This document shows, one piece after another, positions 1 through 9,117 of a DNA stretch of 64,000 nt. The first letter of the stretch is position 1, and each line of letters begins with the position of its first letter. Both the position numbers and the translations under genes were made by a program. The stretch comes from Bacillus salipaludis (GTDB lineage Bacteria; Bacillota; Bacilli; Bacillales_B; DSM-18226), in NCBI RefSeq assembly GCF_004358205.1, contig NZ_SMYO01000001.1, forward strand, positions 62,001 to 126,000, written 5' to 3'. The notes beneath the pieces are model-generated. The model saw only the letters and a program-made list of their open reading frames with translations, was not told the origin of the DNA and ran no database searches.

Positions 1-455
1 CCAAGACGGGATAAAGCGGTACCCTGTCCGGCTAGGCGCGGCAAAAGATATTGGAGCTGTGCGAGCTCTACCTGTAATTTTCCTTCTTTAGAACGTGCCC
101 TTTGCGCAAAGATATCAAGAATCAGTTGGGTTCGATCAATAATCCGGGCACTGATTTCCCTTGCTAAATTTCTCTTTTGGCTTGGGGAAAGTTCATCATT
201 AAAAATGACTAGATCGGCATCATGCTCTTCCGTTAATGCCTTTAATTCTTCGACTTTCCCTTTGCCTAAGTATGTAGCAGGATGGATGCGTTCACGTTTT
301 TGAACAACCGAAATCAGGACTTCACCTTGTGCTGTCTCTGTTAAGGAAGCTAATTCATCCATCGAATATTGAAAACGTAAATCGTCCATCTCTTGTGTTT
401 GACATCCAACAAGAATTGCTTTTTCAACGGTTTCCTTTGTCTCCGCATATTCCAT
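1..455 (-). CDS. hflX: GTPase HflX, N-terminal part (runs off the window start)
   Basis: Ribosome-associated GTPase that splits or rescues stalled ribosomes. Only the N-terminal domain is in the window. Reading the reverse strand I see ILVGCQ, then [25 protein letters not shown] and [20 protein letters not shown], ending in [17 protein letters not shown], the conserved HflX region just before the G domain. I chose ATG at 455 because the SD-like AAGGAAG lies 7 bases upstream; ATG at 461 would sit on top of it. In B. subtilis the same neighbours (spoVK, hfq, miaA) lie upstream. Family assignment is firm; the GTP-binding half is not visible. Confidence 0.9.
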   Translation of the reverse strand, partial: MEYAETKETVEKAILVGCQTQEMDDLRFQYSMDELASLTETAQGEVLISVVQKRERIHPATYLGKGKVEELKALTEEHDADLVIFNDELSPSQKRNLAREISARIIDRTQLILDIFAQRARSKEGKLQVELAQLQYLLPRLAGQGTALSRL

Positions 456-638
456 CAGCATTCTTCCTTTCGAAAAGTTCTTCCCCCATCATATCAAATC
501 AGTCCAAAATTCTCTAATTTCCACCAAAAATCAGTTGATTTATTACCTTTAAATGTTAAAATCATATTTGCTTATATGAATATATTATTTTTATATAACG
601 TTTTAGAAAAAAGAAATTTTGGGGAGATATGAGAAGAA

Positions 639-1244
639 ATGACTTGGGAAGTGCTGAGTATGATAGGTACAATTGCTTTTGCTGTTAGTGGAGCAATTGT
701 GGCAATGGAAGAAGAATATGATATTTTGGGAGTTTTTATTTTAGGAATTGTTACAGCCTTTGGCGGTGGTGCGATTCGAAACCTGTTAATTGGTGTCCCT
801 GTATCGGCCCTATGGGAGCAGGGATTACTTTTTCAAATAGCCATTATTGCCATTTTAGCGGTATTTTTGTTTCCTGCAAATTTACTAAAGCAATGGCAAA
901 AATGGGGAAATTTATTTGACGCGATTGGACTTTCGGCTTTCGCCATTCAAGGAGCCATCTATGCTTCTAACATGCACCATCCCATGAGTGCGATTATTGT
1001 CGCTGCTGTTTTAACAGGAATTGGCGGTGGAATTATTCGTGATTTATTGGCAGGAAGAAAACCGGTTGTGCTACGGGCTGAGATATATGCCGTTTGGGCG
1101 ATTCTAGCTGGAATCATCATTGGCTTAAAGATTACATCTAGTCCATGGGAGTTGTATACCTTATTTGCAATCGTGACTGTTTTACGAGTCTGTTCTTATA
1201 CCTTTGATTGGAAACTGCCGATTCGAAGAATTGAACATTATTAA
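639..1244 (+). CDS. TRIC/UPF0126-family membrane channel protein (YvgT/YadS-like)
   Basis: Predicted trimeric intracellular cation-channel type membrane protein of 201 residues, about the normal family length. It shows the internal duplication of the family: the glycine-rich helix break FGGGAIRNLL at residues 41-50 is echoed by GIGGGIIRDLL at 127-137, each flanked by hydrophobic helices. These GGG-x-x-R elements are the pore-lining signature. It is transcribed away from hflX and towards spoVK and interrupts the usual spoVK-hflX adjacency, so it is probably a monocistronic insertion in this synteny block. GGGGAG lies about 10 bases before the chosen ATG. Physiological ion and role in bacteria are unknown. 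Confidence 0.85.
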   Translation: MTWEVLSMIGTIAFAVSGAIVAMEEEYDILGVFILGIVTAFGGGAIRNLLIGVPVSALWEQGLLFQIAIIAILAVFLFPANLLKQWQKWGNLFDAIGLSAFAIQGAIYASNMHHPMSAIIVAAVLTGIGGGIIRDLLAGRKPVVLRAEIYAVWAILAGIIIGLKITSSPWELYTLFAIVTVLRVCSYTFDWKLPIRRIEHY

Positions 1245-1346
1245 TCCTTTCCCATAGATTTGAGGAAGGTTTTTTATATTTAAAATTTCTCATCTTTCTA
1301 TTTATATGGAGATAATTTCGATTATATAATTTAAAGGTTCATAAGA

Positions 1347-1373
1347 AAAGACGGGGATTGAATCTCCGTCTTT
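1347..1373 (-). terminator. Terminator after spoVK
   Basis: AAAGACGG (1347-1354) pairs with CCGTCTTT (1366-1373), extended by a GAT/ATC inner stem. The reverse-strand T-rich tail follows. It lies directly downstream of the spoVK stop and may also stop transcripts arriving from the TRIC gene. Confidence 0.8.
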
Positions 1374-1377
1374 CTTT

Positions 1378-2325
1378 CTAATCTTCCTCAAAAATCAAAT
1401 CATTGCTTCGCAACGTCATTAATTCATGCCGATCATATGAATTTAACATGAGCAGCCTCATCGCTTGTGCTCGAATTGATTTTTCAATAATGTTTCGCAC
1501 ATAACGGCCATTTGAAAAACTAGTCGGGCTCAACACCGCTTTAACCCAAATTAAATGATCTTTTACCTTTTTTTCCGCTTCATGACTGAAAGTATATTCT
1601 CTTTCAGCCAGCATCCGTTTAGAAATTTCCAACAACTGCTCAATGTTATAATCAGGAAAATCAATTACAAGAGGAAACCGCGAATGGAGACCGGGGTTTA
1701 AGGTTAAAAAATAATCCATCTCCCGAGAATAACCGGCAAGGATTAAAATAAACTCATGCTGCTTATCCTCCATATGCTTAACAAGCGTATCAATCGCTTC
1801 TTTGCCAAAATCCTTTTCTCCGCCGCGCCCTAGGGAATAGGCTTCATCAATAAATAAAATACCGCCCTGCGCTTTTTTCACAAGGTCGCGTGTTTTTTGT
1901 GCAGTATGACCGATATATTCCCCGACAAGGTCAGCCCGTTCCGCCTCAATTAAGTGCCCCTTTGATAAAACATTCATTTTTTGAAAAAGTTTACCAATCA
2001 ATCTGGCCACGGTCGTTTTTCCGGTTCCGGGATTTCCTTTAAACATCATATGAAGGGCTTGTTTTTTTGCCTTTAAACCCATTTCTTCCCGCTTTTTGTT
2101 GACATAAATCCAGGCATAGATTTCTTTTATCATTTTTTTCATTTCATCCATGCCAACCAAAGCACCAAGCTCTTCCTCTATTTCAATTAAAGCCGAATGC
2201 TCGGGGGGGATTTCCTTTGGAACAACTTGAAAGTCAGGCATTTTTTTTGGAATGTTTTTTTTCTTTTGTGTGTTGAGGACAACTCTTATTTGACCGTTAC
2301 TTTTCTCTCTGAATTGTTGATCCAA
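1378..2325 (-). CDS. spoVK: Stage V sporulation protein K, AAA+ ATPase
   Basis: Sporulation AAA+ ATPase of the CbbX/SpoVK group, needed for spore maturation in the mother cell. Walker A GNPGTGKT, Walker B ILFIDEAYSL and the sensor/arginine-finger region NPGLHSRFP are all present, and the C-terminal FSNGRYVRNIIEKSIRAQA is typical of SpoVK. A GTG at 2334 is in frame but overlaps the ribosome-binding site GAGGTGA; the TTG at 2325 sits 7 bases after GAGG and is the better start, giving 315 residues. The N-terminal 50 residues are basic and poorly conserved. It follows hfq in the same direction but has its own upstream gap of about 140 bases, consistent with sporulation-specific control. Confidence 0.93.
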   Translation of the reverse strand: MDQQFREKSNGQIRVVLNTQKKKNIPKKMPDFQVVPKEIPPEHSALIEIEEELGALVGMDEMKKMIKEIYAWIYVNKKREEMGLKAKKQALHMMFKGNPGTGKTTVARLIGKLFQKMNVLSKGHLIEAERADLVGEYIGHTAQKTRDLVKKAQGGILFIDEAYSLGRGGEKDFGKEAIDTLVKHMEDKQHEFILILAGYSREMDYFLTLNPGLHSRFPLVIDFPDYNIEQLLEISKRMLAEREYTFSHEAEKKVKDHLIWVKAVLSPTSFSNGRYVRNIIEKSIRAQAMRLLMLNSYDRHELMTLRSNDLIFEED

Positions 2326-2431
2326 AGCTTTCACCTCTCAATCTGAAAAACAGTCTGCTCTCAAAATAATCATTATTCCCTCAATCTATGTGTATTCAGT
2401 TTTTATACATTTTATTTTGAAAAATAAAAAA

Positions 2432-2451
2432 GAGCCCAGAGATTTGGGCTC
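2432..2451 (-). terminator. Terminator after hfq
   Basis: GAGCCCA (2432-2438) and TGGGCTC (2445-2451) form a perfect 7-bp stem; on the reverse strand it is followed by a run of T. It ends the miaA-hfq unit. Confidence 0.85.
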
Positions 2452-2468
2452 AAATTTATATTTGGATT

Positions 2469-2699
2469 TTATTCAGCATTCAAATCAAGTTGAACATTTC
2501 TTTGCGGAGCAAAGGTTGAAATAGCATGCTTATAAACTAATTGCTGCTTTCCTTCCGACTCAAACAGGACGGTAAAATTATCAAAGCCTTTGATTTGACC
2601 CCTTAATTGGAAACCGTTCAATAGGAATACGGTTACATGGGTGTTATCCTTCCGGCATTGGTTTAAAAATTGATCCTGAATATTAATGGTTGTTTTCAT
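2469..2699 (-). CDS. hfq: RNA chaperone Hfq
   Basis: Sm-like hexameric RNA chaperone of 76 residues, the usual length in Bacillus. The Sm1 strand region ([20 protein letters not shown]) and the Sm2 motif YKHAIS are both visible; the short acidic C-terminal tail is typical of Gram-positive Hfq. A perfect AGGAGG lies 8 bases before the ATG. It starts 26 bases after the miaA stop, so the two are co-transcribed, as in most bacteria. In bacilli its role in sRNA regulation is milder than in enterics. Confidence 0.96.
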   Translation of the reverse strand: MKTTINIQDQFLNQCRKDNTHVTVFLLNGFQLRGQIKGFDNFTVLFESEGKQQLVYKHAISTFAPQRNVQLDLNAE

Positions 2700-2725
2700 T
2701 AGTATATCCTCCTCTTTTATCTCTA

Positions 2726-3691
2726 CTAATATGTATTCGATTTTACTTGTAGCTTTCCTTCAACATAATGTGAAATTTCCGTTAATTTTTTCGGGAAATT
2801 CTGCACTTCTGTTACATCAAACCATTGTACACTCATCTTGTTTCGAAACCAAGTTAACTGCCTTTTTGCATAGCGGCGTGAATTTTGTTTGAGGTTTTCA
2901 ACAGCCTGTTCGAGGCTGATTTTTCCATCAAGGAAATCATAAATTTCCTTATAGCCAATGGCTTGGATTGACTGGCAATCCCTTAGTTCTTGGTCATGGA
3001 GCTGTTTAACTTCTGTTAAAAGCCCTTCCTCCATCATTAAATCGACACGCATATTAATTCGCTTATAAAGTATCTCTCGGTCCATTGATAATCCAATAAG
3101 CGCTGTCTCATATAGAAGGTCCGGCTGTTGTTCGCTTTGCACATCACTCATCTTTTTTCCAGTGCAGTGATAAATTTCGAGTGCCCGAATAACCCGCCTA
3201 ACATTGTTTGGATGAATTTGCCCAGCACTCTCCGGATCAATCTGGGTTAATTCCTGGTGAAGTACCTCAACACCTTCATTCTTCGCTCTTTCTTCCAGCT
3301 GCAGGCGGAACTCCTCATCGGCAGCTGCATCGGAAAATTGGTAATCATAAATGACAGACTGTATGTAAAGTCCGGTACCCCCGACAATGATGGGAAGCTT
3401 ACCTTTTTCTGCAATCTCACTGATTTTGGCACGAACGAGTTGTTGAAATTCCGCAACAGAAAAGCTTTCATCCGGCTCGCGAATGTCAATAAGGTGGTGC
3501 GGAATCCCTTCCATTTCTTCGAGCTTTATTTTTGCAGTACCAATATCCATTCCACGGTAAATCTGCATGGAGTCACCCGAGATAATTTCCCCCTCAAACC
3601 TTTTCGCCATTTCAATGCTAAGCTTCGTTTTCCCAACTGCTGTCGGCCCAATAATGACTAATAACTTTTGTTTTGAATCCAATCTTTTCAC
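2726..3691 (-). CDS. miaA: tRNA dimethylallyltransferase
   Basis: Transfers the dimethylallyl group from DMAPP to the N6 of A37 in tRNAs reading codons that begin with U. The P-loop GPTAVGKT lies at residues 15-22, followed by [24 protein letters not shown] and the acceptor-stem-binding segment [15 protein letters not shown]; 321 residues is normal. It starts with GTG preceded by AAGGG four bases upstream. First gene of the miaA-hfq unit. Confidence 0.96.
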   Translation of the reverse strand: MKRLDSKQKLLVIIGPTAVGKTKLSIEMAKRFEGEIISGDSMQIYRGMDIGTAKIKLEEMEGIPHHLIDIREPDESFSVAEFQQLVRAKISEIAEKGKLPIIVGGTGLYIQSVIYDYQFSDAAADEEFRLQLEERAKNEGVEVLHQELTQIDPESAGQIHPNNVRRVIRALEIYHCTGKKMSDVQSEQQPDLLYETALIGLSMDREILYKRINMRVDLMMEEGLLTEVKQLHDQELRDCQSIQAIGYKEIYDFLDGKISLEQAVENLKQNSRRYAKRQLTWFRNKMSVQWFDVTEVQNFPKKLTEISHYVEGKLQVKSNTY

Positions 3692-3908
3692 ACTGCCCTT
3701 ATTCCATTTTGAGTGAAAGATTACTCCTTCACGTTCCTATCGTAACACATATTTAAAAAGCAGTTGAACATCAAATAAGTATAATCAAAAAATAACCTTT
3801 CTATGCATTATTTCAAAGTGAATTTTTTATGACAAATATATTTCCAATAAAGCAGGCTTGTTCATTAACATTACAAATGGGTAACGTTTCATTTACAATC
3901 GACAAATT

Positions 3909-3937
3909 ACCCCCAAATTCGTGGTAGGGTATTCGTA
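3909..3937 (+). promoter_or_regulatory. Possible SigI-type promoter of mreBH
   Basis: ACCCCC at 3909-3914 and CGTA at 3934-3937 resemble the -35 ACCCCC and -10 CGAA elements reported for heat-inducible SigI in B. subtilis, where mreBH is a known target. The -10 has one mismatch and I am unsure of the exact spacing rule, so this is a suggestion only. Confidence 0.3.
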
Positions 3938-3978
3938 GGTTATTCTGTAAGAATACTAGAGAAAAAGGTGAAAAAAAC

Positions 3979-4986
3979 ATGTTATCTACATCAGAAATTG
4001 GTATTGATTTAGGAACTGCTAATATATTGGTATATACAAAAAACAAGGGAATTGCCTTAAATGAACCCTCCGTGGTGGCAATTGATACCACTACGAAGCA
4101 AGTAGTGGCAGTAGGTACCGAGGCAAAACAAATGATTGGGAAAACCCCGGAAAAAATTGTCGCAATCCGCCCGTTAAAGGATGGGGTCATTGCAGACTAT
4201 GATGTAACCACCGATATGCTAAAAGCAGTTATGAAGAAAGCTGCTAAAATAGGCGGTTTTTCCATCCGTAAACCAAATGTCGTGGTTTGTATCCCGTCTG
4301 GATCGACCAGTGTTGAGCGAAGAGCGATTCATGATGCTGTTCGGAACGCAGGTGCAAAAAAAATAAGCTTAATCGAAGAACCAGTGGCTGCAGCGATTGG
4401 TGCAGGTTTGCCGGTCGATGAACCGGTAGCAAATGTTGTCGTAGACATTGGCGGTGGAAATACCGAGGTTGCCATTATCTCCTTTGGCGGCGTCGTGGCT
4501 TGTCACTCCATTAAAGTGGGCGGTGACCGTCTTGACGAAGAAATTATTCAACACGTACGTAAAGTATATAATGTGCTAATTGGGGAAAGAACAGCTGAAA
4601 ATATTAAAATGGAAATTGGCTATGCCCTGATTGATCATGAAGAAAAATTCATGGATGTCCGTGGACGAGATTTAGTGACTGGATTGCCAAAAACGGTGAA
4701 ACTATCATCCTATGAAATTCGTAATGCTATGAAAGAGTCATTATTACAAATTTTAGAAGCAATTCGGGCAACGCTTGAGGACTGCCCTGCAGAGCTGAGC
4801 GGTGATATCGTTGACCGAGGCGTGATTTTAACAGGTGGCGGCGCCTTAATGAATGGAATGGAAGAATGGTTGAGTAAGGAGATATTTGTTCCGGTTTCCC
4901 TTGCGTCAAATCCACTTGAATCAGTTGCAATTGGTACTGGAAAATCACTGAAATATATTAAAATGCTGCAAACTGCGGCGAAATAA
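3979..4986 (+). CDS. mreBH: Rod-shape determining actin homologue MreBH
   Basis: Bacterial actin that positions lateral cell-wall synthesis and, in B. subtilis, the hydrolase LytE. The actin nucleotide-binding motifs are present: phosphate 1 IGIDLGTAN at residues 7-15, phosphate 2 [10 protein letters not shown] at 156-165 (N where most MreBs have T), and [13 protein letters not shown] near the C terminus. Length 335 matches MreBH, and segments such as [10 protein letters not shown] and [13 protein letters not shown] fit MreBH better than MreB or Mbl. A lone gene with its own promoter and terminator, preceded by AAAAGGTG. Confidence 0.88.
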   Translation: MLSTSEIGIDLGTANILVYTKNKGIALNEPSVVAIDTTTKQVVAVGTEAKQMIGKTPEKIVAIRPLKDGVIADYDVTTDMLKAVMKKAAKIGGFSIRKPNVVVCIPSGSTSVERRAIHDAVRNAGAKKISLIEEPVAAAIGAGLPVDEPVANVVVDIGGGNTEVAIISFGGVVACHSIKVGGDRLDEEIIQHVRKVYNVLIGERTAENIKMEIGYALIDHEEKFMDVRGRDLVTGLPKTVKLSSYEIRNAMKESLLQILEAIRATLEDCPAELSGDIVDRGVILTGGGALMNGMEEWLSKEIFVPVSLASNPLESVAIGTGKSLKYIKMLQTAAK

Positions 4987-4996
4987 ATAATTTTAG

Positions 4997-5026
4997 AGGG
5001 TCGAAATCTGTGATGGTTTCGACCCT
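4997..5026 (+). terminator. Terminator after mreBH
   Basis: AGGGTCGAAA (4997-5006) pairs with TTTCGACCCT (5017-5026), followed by TTTTAATTT. Confidence 0.9.
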
Positions 5027-5145
5027 TTTAATTTGCACCTCATTTTTTTGACCCGTTTGGATGATTTATTTGCCGGATTATCTGGATATTTGCCACTTTT
5101 AAATTTTTACTTGAAACACTCAATTAATGATTAAACAACAAATTC

Positions 5146-5631
5146 CTAAAAAACTACATCCAATATAAAGACAACAATCATAATTAACTGAATAAATGCT
5201 TTTGCAAAAGTTCCGCTTAAAAAAGCAATTAATGTAGCAAACGCCACTTTTATCGAACCCTGGAACGTTTTCTTTTGCACTAATTCGGCAATCAAGACCA
5301 AAACAAAAGGAACTAAAATAACACCAAAAGGAGGAATGATAAAGCTGCCGACAATTAATCCGATTGTAGCTGCCCGCATCCCCCACTTGGATCCCCCCGC
5401 TTTGTCCACAAAGTGAAGATTCGCCAAATAATCCGCTAAAAATAATAAAATAGTAAGGATCACAAGCATGGTCCACGAAACCCAGGAAAGTTCATTTGAA
5501 TTAATACCGAATTGATACAGCAGGACACCACCCCATATCAGCAAAACGGACGGAATAATCGGATAAACAAGCCCAACAAAACTGAAGATAAAACAAACAA
5601 TTATTATGGTCCAAAATATAATAGCTAGGAT
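5146..5631 (-). CDS. DUF456 membrane protein (YqgC-like), apparent AUC start
   Basis: Small integral membrane protein of the DUF456 family, function unknown. The hallmark GGSKWGMRAATIGLIVGSF segment and four to five hydrophobic helices are visible. The first ATG/GTG/TTG in frame is at 5544, but that would remove a conserved first helix: the frame continues upstream with VCFIFSFVGLVYPIIPSVLL. It is open back to a TAA at about 5644 with no canonical start. An ATC at 5629-5631 lies 5 bases after AGAGGTG and would give 161 residues, near the expected length. Either a rare AUC/AUU initiation codon is used or the sequence has a base error here. Confidence 0.65.
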   Translation of the reverse strand: MLAIIFWTIIIVCFIFSFVGLVYPIIPSVLLIWGGVLLYQFGINSNELSWVSWTMLVILTILLFLADYLANLHFVDKAGGSKWGMRAATIGLIVGSFIIPPFGVILVPFVLVLIAELVQKKTFQGSIKVAFATLIAFLSGTFAKAFIQLIMIVVFILDVVF

Positions 5632-5689
5632 ACGATCACCTCTTTTCCTGCATTATACTATATTCAAAACCACCTTCAAAAAAATTAGA

Positions 5690-5706
5690 GCCTGGCGCTG
5701 CCAAGC
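5690..5706 (-). terminator. Terminator after the DUF4179 gene
   Basis: GCTTGGC-AGC-GCCAGGC hairpin (reverse strand, one G-U pair) followed by TCTAATTTTTTT. It separates the sigma/DUF4179 unit from the YqgC-like gene. Confidence 0.85.
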
Positions 5707-5722
5707 CCTATCTAATCATTAT

Positions 5723-6856
5723 TTACTTCTTCAATGGAATTTTAATACCCTCTCCAACTTCAAGCACACAGTTTTGGCGGTCCTTAACCGGAGCAAAAAA
5801 CATAATGTATTCGTCATCTGCTCCCTGTACCTCACCTTTACTAAAAATGGGATCCACCCTTTTACCAGCTGATCTTAAAAACACACCAGATTTTTTCTTA
5901 TCAACGATATAACCGTATTTTTTATTAAATTTCCTTGCATGTAGGAATTGATTTTCCAATTTACTCATCACGTGGTATTTTTCACCATTTTCAGTGATAA
6001 GTTTAGTATCAGAACCCGTAATGACCACTCTTGTTTCCATCGCTGAAAACTCAACTTGCTTAATCCTGTAATTTTGGTTTTCAAACGTGAAATCTTTATC
6101 TACATTTACTGTTTCCCTTGTTGAAATTGCGGATTCGCCTAGTTTAAACTCAAGCGGCCATATGGTTTTTACTTCACCTGTTTTTTGATCATCATATATG
6201 GTTAAATTTTCAATTTCCAAACGAATATTTTGCCCTTCATATTCTTTTATTGAATCAAATGATTCGGCTTCGACCACTTTATTTTCCTTTGCATCATAAT
6301 ACCTACTGCCCCATCCAACAGAATGTAATCGTTTTTTTGGTGTATTACCAACCATCAATTTGATTGAGCTTTTCCCCTCAAAAATGTCGACATAATAATG
6401 CTTTAAATTTGTTTTTTTACTTTGATAGGTTAATAAGAGTTTTGTCTCCTTATCATCTGTTAAAACACTCTCAAAGCGCACGGTTATATCATGTTTCTTA
6501 TCATAATAAGTTTGATTTACCGTTTGGCCGTGTCCTTCGTTAATCGCCATTTTTAAACCTGAATCATCAATATGTTTACTTGAAAATATTTTATCCAATG
6601 CCTCTTGAATAGCTGCCAATGCGGGGGTAAAAGTTAAAGTTGATACGGTAATTAGGCAAATGGCAGCAGCAATAGTTATTCTTTTATATAGACCTCTTTT
6701 TTTGTTTTTGGCCGTGACATTATTTTGCATTATAATATCTCCTTGATATCCTAGGTTGTCTGTCCTATGTACCTTATTCTGTACTTCATTCCAAATATCC
6801 GGTACCTGCTTTTCTATTGCATTGTCCAAGTGCTTCAGAATTTTTTCCTTCTTCAA
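5723..6856 (-). CDS. DUF4179 membrane protein, probable anti-sigma partner; in frame with the sigma factor
   Basis: Bacillus-type DUF4179 protein: a cytoplasmic N terminus, one transmembrane helix (ITIAAAICLITVSTLTFTPA) and a large extracytoplasmic beta-rich domain. Such proteins typically follow an ECF sigma gene and hold it inactive at the membrane. Here no stop codon separates the two: the frame runs directly from the sigma C terminus (MKKLRKGIEQGG) into VLKKEKILKHLDNA. An internal GGGAGG at 6864-6869 lies 7 bases before a TTG at 6856, so separate translation is also possible; this start gives 377 residues. Anti-sigma function is inferred from context. Confidence 0.7.
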   Translation of the reverse strand: MKKEKILKHLDNAIEKQVPDIWNEVQNKVHRTDNLGYQGDIIMQNNVTAKNKKRGLYKRITIAAAICLITVSTLTFTPALAAIQEALDKIFSSKHIDDSGLKMAINEGHGQTVNQTYYDKKHDITVRFESVLTDDKETKLLLTYQSKKTNLKHYYVDIFEGKSSIKLMVGNTPKKRLHSVGWGSRYYDAKENKVVEAESFDSIKEYEGQNIRLEIENLTIYDDQKTGEVKTIWPLEFKLGESAISTRETVNVDKDFTFENQNYRIKQVEFSAMETRVVITGSDTKLITENGEKYHVMSKLENQFLHARKFNKKYGYIVDKKKSGVFLRSAGKRVDPIFSKGEVQGADDEYIMFFAPVKDRQNCVLEVGEGIKIPLKK

Positions 6857-7377
6857 CACCATTCCTCCCTGCTCTATTCCTTTTCGAAGTTTTTTCATGG
6901 CCACGTTATATTTCCAAAGAACTGTTCCTAACGGCATTTCTGTGATTTTGGCAATTTCTCTATGCTTCATTCCCGAGATATCCTTCAAGATGACGATTTG
7001 CCTCTCCTCTTGATTAAGCAATTCTAAGTATTTGGATAAAACCATTTTGTCTATAGGATCCTCCGAAATAGATTGCAGCCTTTCGAAATAATCACCATCA
7101 AATCCCGTAATTTCCCGTTTTTTCTTTCGATAAAGATCTAATGCTGTATTCCTGGATACTGTTAACAACCATGCTTTCACATTTGAAATCCTTTGATGTT
7201 TCATATGCTGAAAAAGTTTGATATACACTTCCTGCAGCACATCTTCAGCCATTCAAAGTCTCTAAGTATCGATAAGGCCATTGCAAAAACATGTTTTTTA
7301 TGTGCATTGAATAATTGCTTAAATTCTGCTAAGTTATCAATGGGCATTTCCGATTGTTTTATATTCGTGTGAACCAT
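6857..7377 (-). pseudogene. ECF-type RNA polymerase sigma factor, broken by a 1-base frameshift
   Basis: The N-terminal part (starting MVHTNIKQSEM at 7377 behind AAGGAGG) carries region 2 up to SILRDFE; the rest of regions 2 and 4 (AEDVLQEVYIKLFQ, NVKAWLLTVSRNTALDLYRK, RQIVILKDISGMKHREIA) continues in another frame from about 7252. Restoring one A in the run at about 7252 (GAATGG to GAAATGG) would rebuild the expected sequence LRDFEMAEDVLQEVY. So either the gene is inactivated or one base is missing from the sequence. Divergent from the pentapeptide gene. Confidence 0.8.
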
Positions 7378-7479
7378 TTTAGGCCTCCTTTCATAGAGTA
7401 GACGGTTCCATGCCACTTTTTATTGGAAAAAAATTATATTTTTAATTTAACAAATTATTGAATAAGTGAGGCATTGTAA

Positions 7480-8115
7480 ATGAAGATTGAATTACCAAAA
7501 CTTTCAGATGAATTACCTACTAGGAATTTCCAAGATATTTTTTATGAAGAAGACCCTGAATTGGAAATGTGTAAAATTGTTGATTCCGTTTTTGAAAACG
7601 AAACGGTTAGCAGAGCACGTCTATCTAATATGGTGATTAAGAATAGTAGGTTTAACCACACCGATTTTCAAAATATCGATATAACGGATGTTGTCTTCGA
7701 GAACTGCGATTTATCGAACGCCAATTTGAGCAAGTCGTCTATTCACAGAGTCGTCTTTAAAAATAGTAAATTATTAGGTGTCGATTTTACGGACTCTCGT
7801 TTTGGAAATGTTCAATTTGAAAATTCCGTCTTAAACTTAACAACATTCGGAGATTCCAAGCTGGAAAAAGTAAGCTTCCAGGACTCTTCATTAAAAACCA
7901 CAGATTTTTTTAACTGTAAACTTAAAAATATCGAGTTTCAATTATCTAATATTGACGAGGCAAACTTTGATCAAACATCCCTAAAGGGAATCGACATCAG
8001 CACCTCTAATTTTAATACACTGACTGTAGCAATGGATGATTTAAAAGGGTGTAAAGTTTCATCTTATCAGGCGATTCAATTTGCTGCATTAATGGGGTTG
8101 ATTATTAAGGATTAG
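7480..8115 (+). CDS. Pentapeptide-repeat protein
   Basis: A 211-residue protein with about 20 repeats of the A(D/N)LXX type (for example FNHTDFQNIDITDVVFENCDLSNANLS), which fold into a right-handed quadrilateral beta-helix. The end, LKGCKVSSYQAIQFAALMGLIIKD, is a non-repeat cap seen in related Bacillus proteins. No catalytic residues. Some family members mimic DNA and bind gyrase, but many have no known role, and nothing here points to quinolone resistance. Transcribed divergently from the broken sigma gene with only about 100 bases between, so common regulation is possible. Confidence 0.85.
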   Translation: MKIELPKLSDELPTRNFQDIFYEEDPELEMCKIVDSVFENETVSRARLSNMVIKNSRFNHTDFQNIDITDVVFENCDLSNANLSKSSIHRVVFKNSKLLGVDFTDSRFGNVQFENSVLNLTTFGDSKLEKVSFQDSSLKTTDFFNCKLKNIEFQLSNIDEANFDQTSLKGIDISTSNFNTLTVAMDDLKGCKVSSYQAIQFAALMGLIIKD

Positions 8116-8237
8116 CTACGGTGATGAAATGCTAATTGTATGTGGGCGTTTTATAGTGTAGTTCAAGAATTCGAGATTAGGGAAATTCCTTTTGGTCATG
8201 GATTAACATATTAATATTGCTTATGGTTTCAAGCGGA

Positions 8238-8275
8238 AGAAGACGTTCAGAACTAGAATTGTTCAAACGTCTTCT
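8238..8275 (+). terminator. Terminator after the pentapeptide gene
   Basis: AGAAGACGTT (8238-8247) pairs with AACGTCTTCT (8266-8275), then TTTTTAATT. The convergent 56-residue gene stops 17 bases further on, so the site may serve both. Confidence 0.85.
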
Positions 8276-8291
8276 TTTTTAATTAATAAGA

Positions 8292-8462
8292 TCATTTTAG
8301 AAGCCTCATTATTTTGATTAATAATCCATAATATTTATCTTCGGAAATTGCGTCTTGGTGTTTTTGAGGGTAATGATTTAAATGGATCCAGGCATTCTCC
8401 GCTTTTCTTTCCAATTCCTTTTTTTGGGTTTCAAGAAATATTTGGTATTCATAAGGCGGCAC
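8292..8462 (-). CDS. Small hypothetical protein, 56 residues
   Basis: Reverse-strand gene with GTG start 8 bases after AAGGAGGG: MPPYEYQIFLETQKK, then ELERKAENAWIHLNHYPQK, ending LLIKIMRLLK. Charged, probably helical, no signal peptide and no family that I recognise. It is supported by the strong ribosome-binding site and by a TetR-operator-like palindrome at 8502-8518 about 40 bases upstream, the same sequence that occurs nearer to the tetR gene. I infer that it belongs to the TetR-regulated unit and that its neighbour was lost when the repeat array formed. Confidence 0.6.
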   Translation of the reverse strand: MPPYEYQIFLETQKKELERKAENAWIHLNHYPQKHQDAISEDKYYGLLIKIMRLLK

Positions 8463-8501
8463 TGTTCTTTCCCTCCTTTGCCATTTGCTCTTTTATAAAT
8501 A

Positions 8502-8518
8502 AAACGACCAGACGGTTT
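8502..8518 (-). promoter_or_regulatory. TetR-type operator, copy 1
   Basis: AAACGACCAGACGGTTT, an imperfect palindrome (AAAC...GTTT arms) upstream of the 56-residue gene. The identical 17-mer, with the same following TATTT, recurs at 9191-9207. Length and symmetry fit operators of the TetR/AcrR family. Confidence 0.55.
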
Positions 8519-8567
8519 ATTTTAATTCTATGAATCTGTCTTGAAAATGTTCCAACAATGTAGGAAA

Positions 8568-9117
8568 TTTCTAATGATCTTCATGAAGCACAACGTTCAT
8601 GGATGATCCTGATGGAAATGGACTTCATGGGGACGATGAACACCAAATCCCGTTAATGAGCATGTGAAAATGGGCTTCATATGGGCGATGAACACCAAAT
8701 CTCGTTGATGAGCCTGGGAAAGTGGGCTTCATATGGGCGATGAACACCAAATACCGTTAATGAGCCTAGGAAAGTGGGCTTCATATGGGCGATGAACACC
8801 AAATACCGTTAATGAGCCTAGGAAAGCGGGCTTCATATGGGCGATGAACACCAAATACCGTTGATGAGCCTGGGAAAGTGGGCTTCATATGGGCGATGAA
8901 CACCAAATACCGTTAATGAGCCTAGGAAAGTGGGCTTCATATGGGCGATGAACACCAAATACCGTTAATGAGCCTAGGAAAGCGGGCTTCATATGGGCGA
9001 TGAACACCAAATACCGTTAATGAGCCTGGGAAAGTGGGCTTCATATGGGCGATGAACACCAAATACCGTTAATGAGCCTAGGAAAGTGGGCTTCATATGG
9101 GCGATGAACACTAAATT
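8568..9117. repeat. 52-bp tandem repeat array A (about 10 copies)
   Basis: Units begin GGGCTTCATATGGGCGATGA at 8672, 8724, 8776, 8828, 8880, 8932, 8984 and 9036, exactly 52 bp apart. A more diverged copy lies at 8620, a very degenerate one at about 8568, and a partial copy at 9088. Each unit contains TTCAT...ATGAA as a short inverted repeat and the core TACCGTTAATGAGCC. Because 52 is not a multiple of 3 and every frame is interrupted, it does not encode a protein repeat. Variants follow a three-unit (156-bp) pattern: ends AGT, AGC, then GGGAAAGT repeat in units 3-5 and 6-8. Confidence 0.95.

Noticed and set aside
3257..3661. 134-codon forward frame opposite miaA
   Set aside because: Antisense shadow; no SD and no recognisable family.
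8568..9117. CRISPR array
   Set aside because: Units are contiguous 52-mers with no unique spacers and there are no cas genes in the window.
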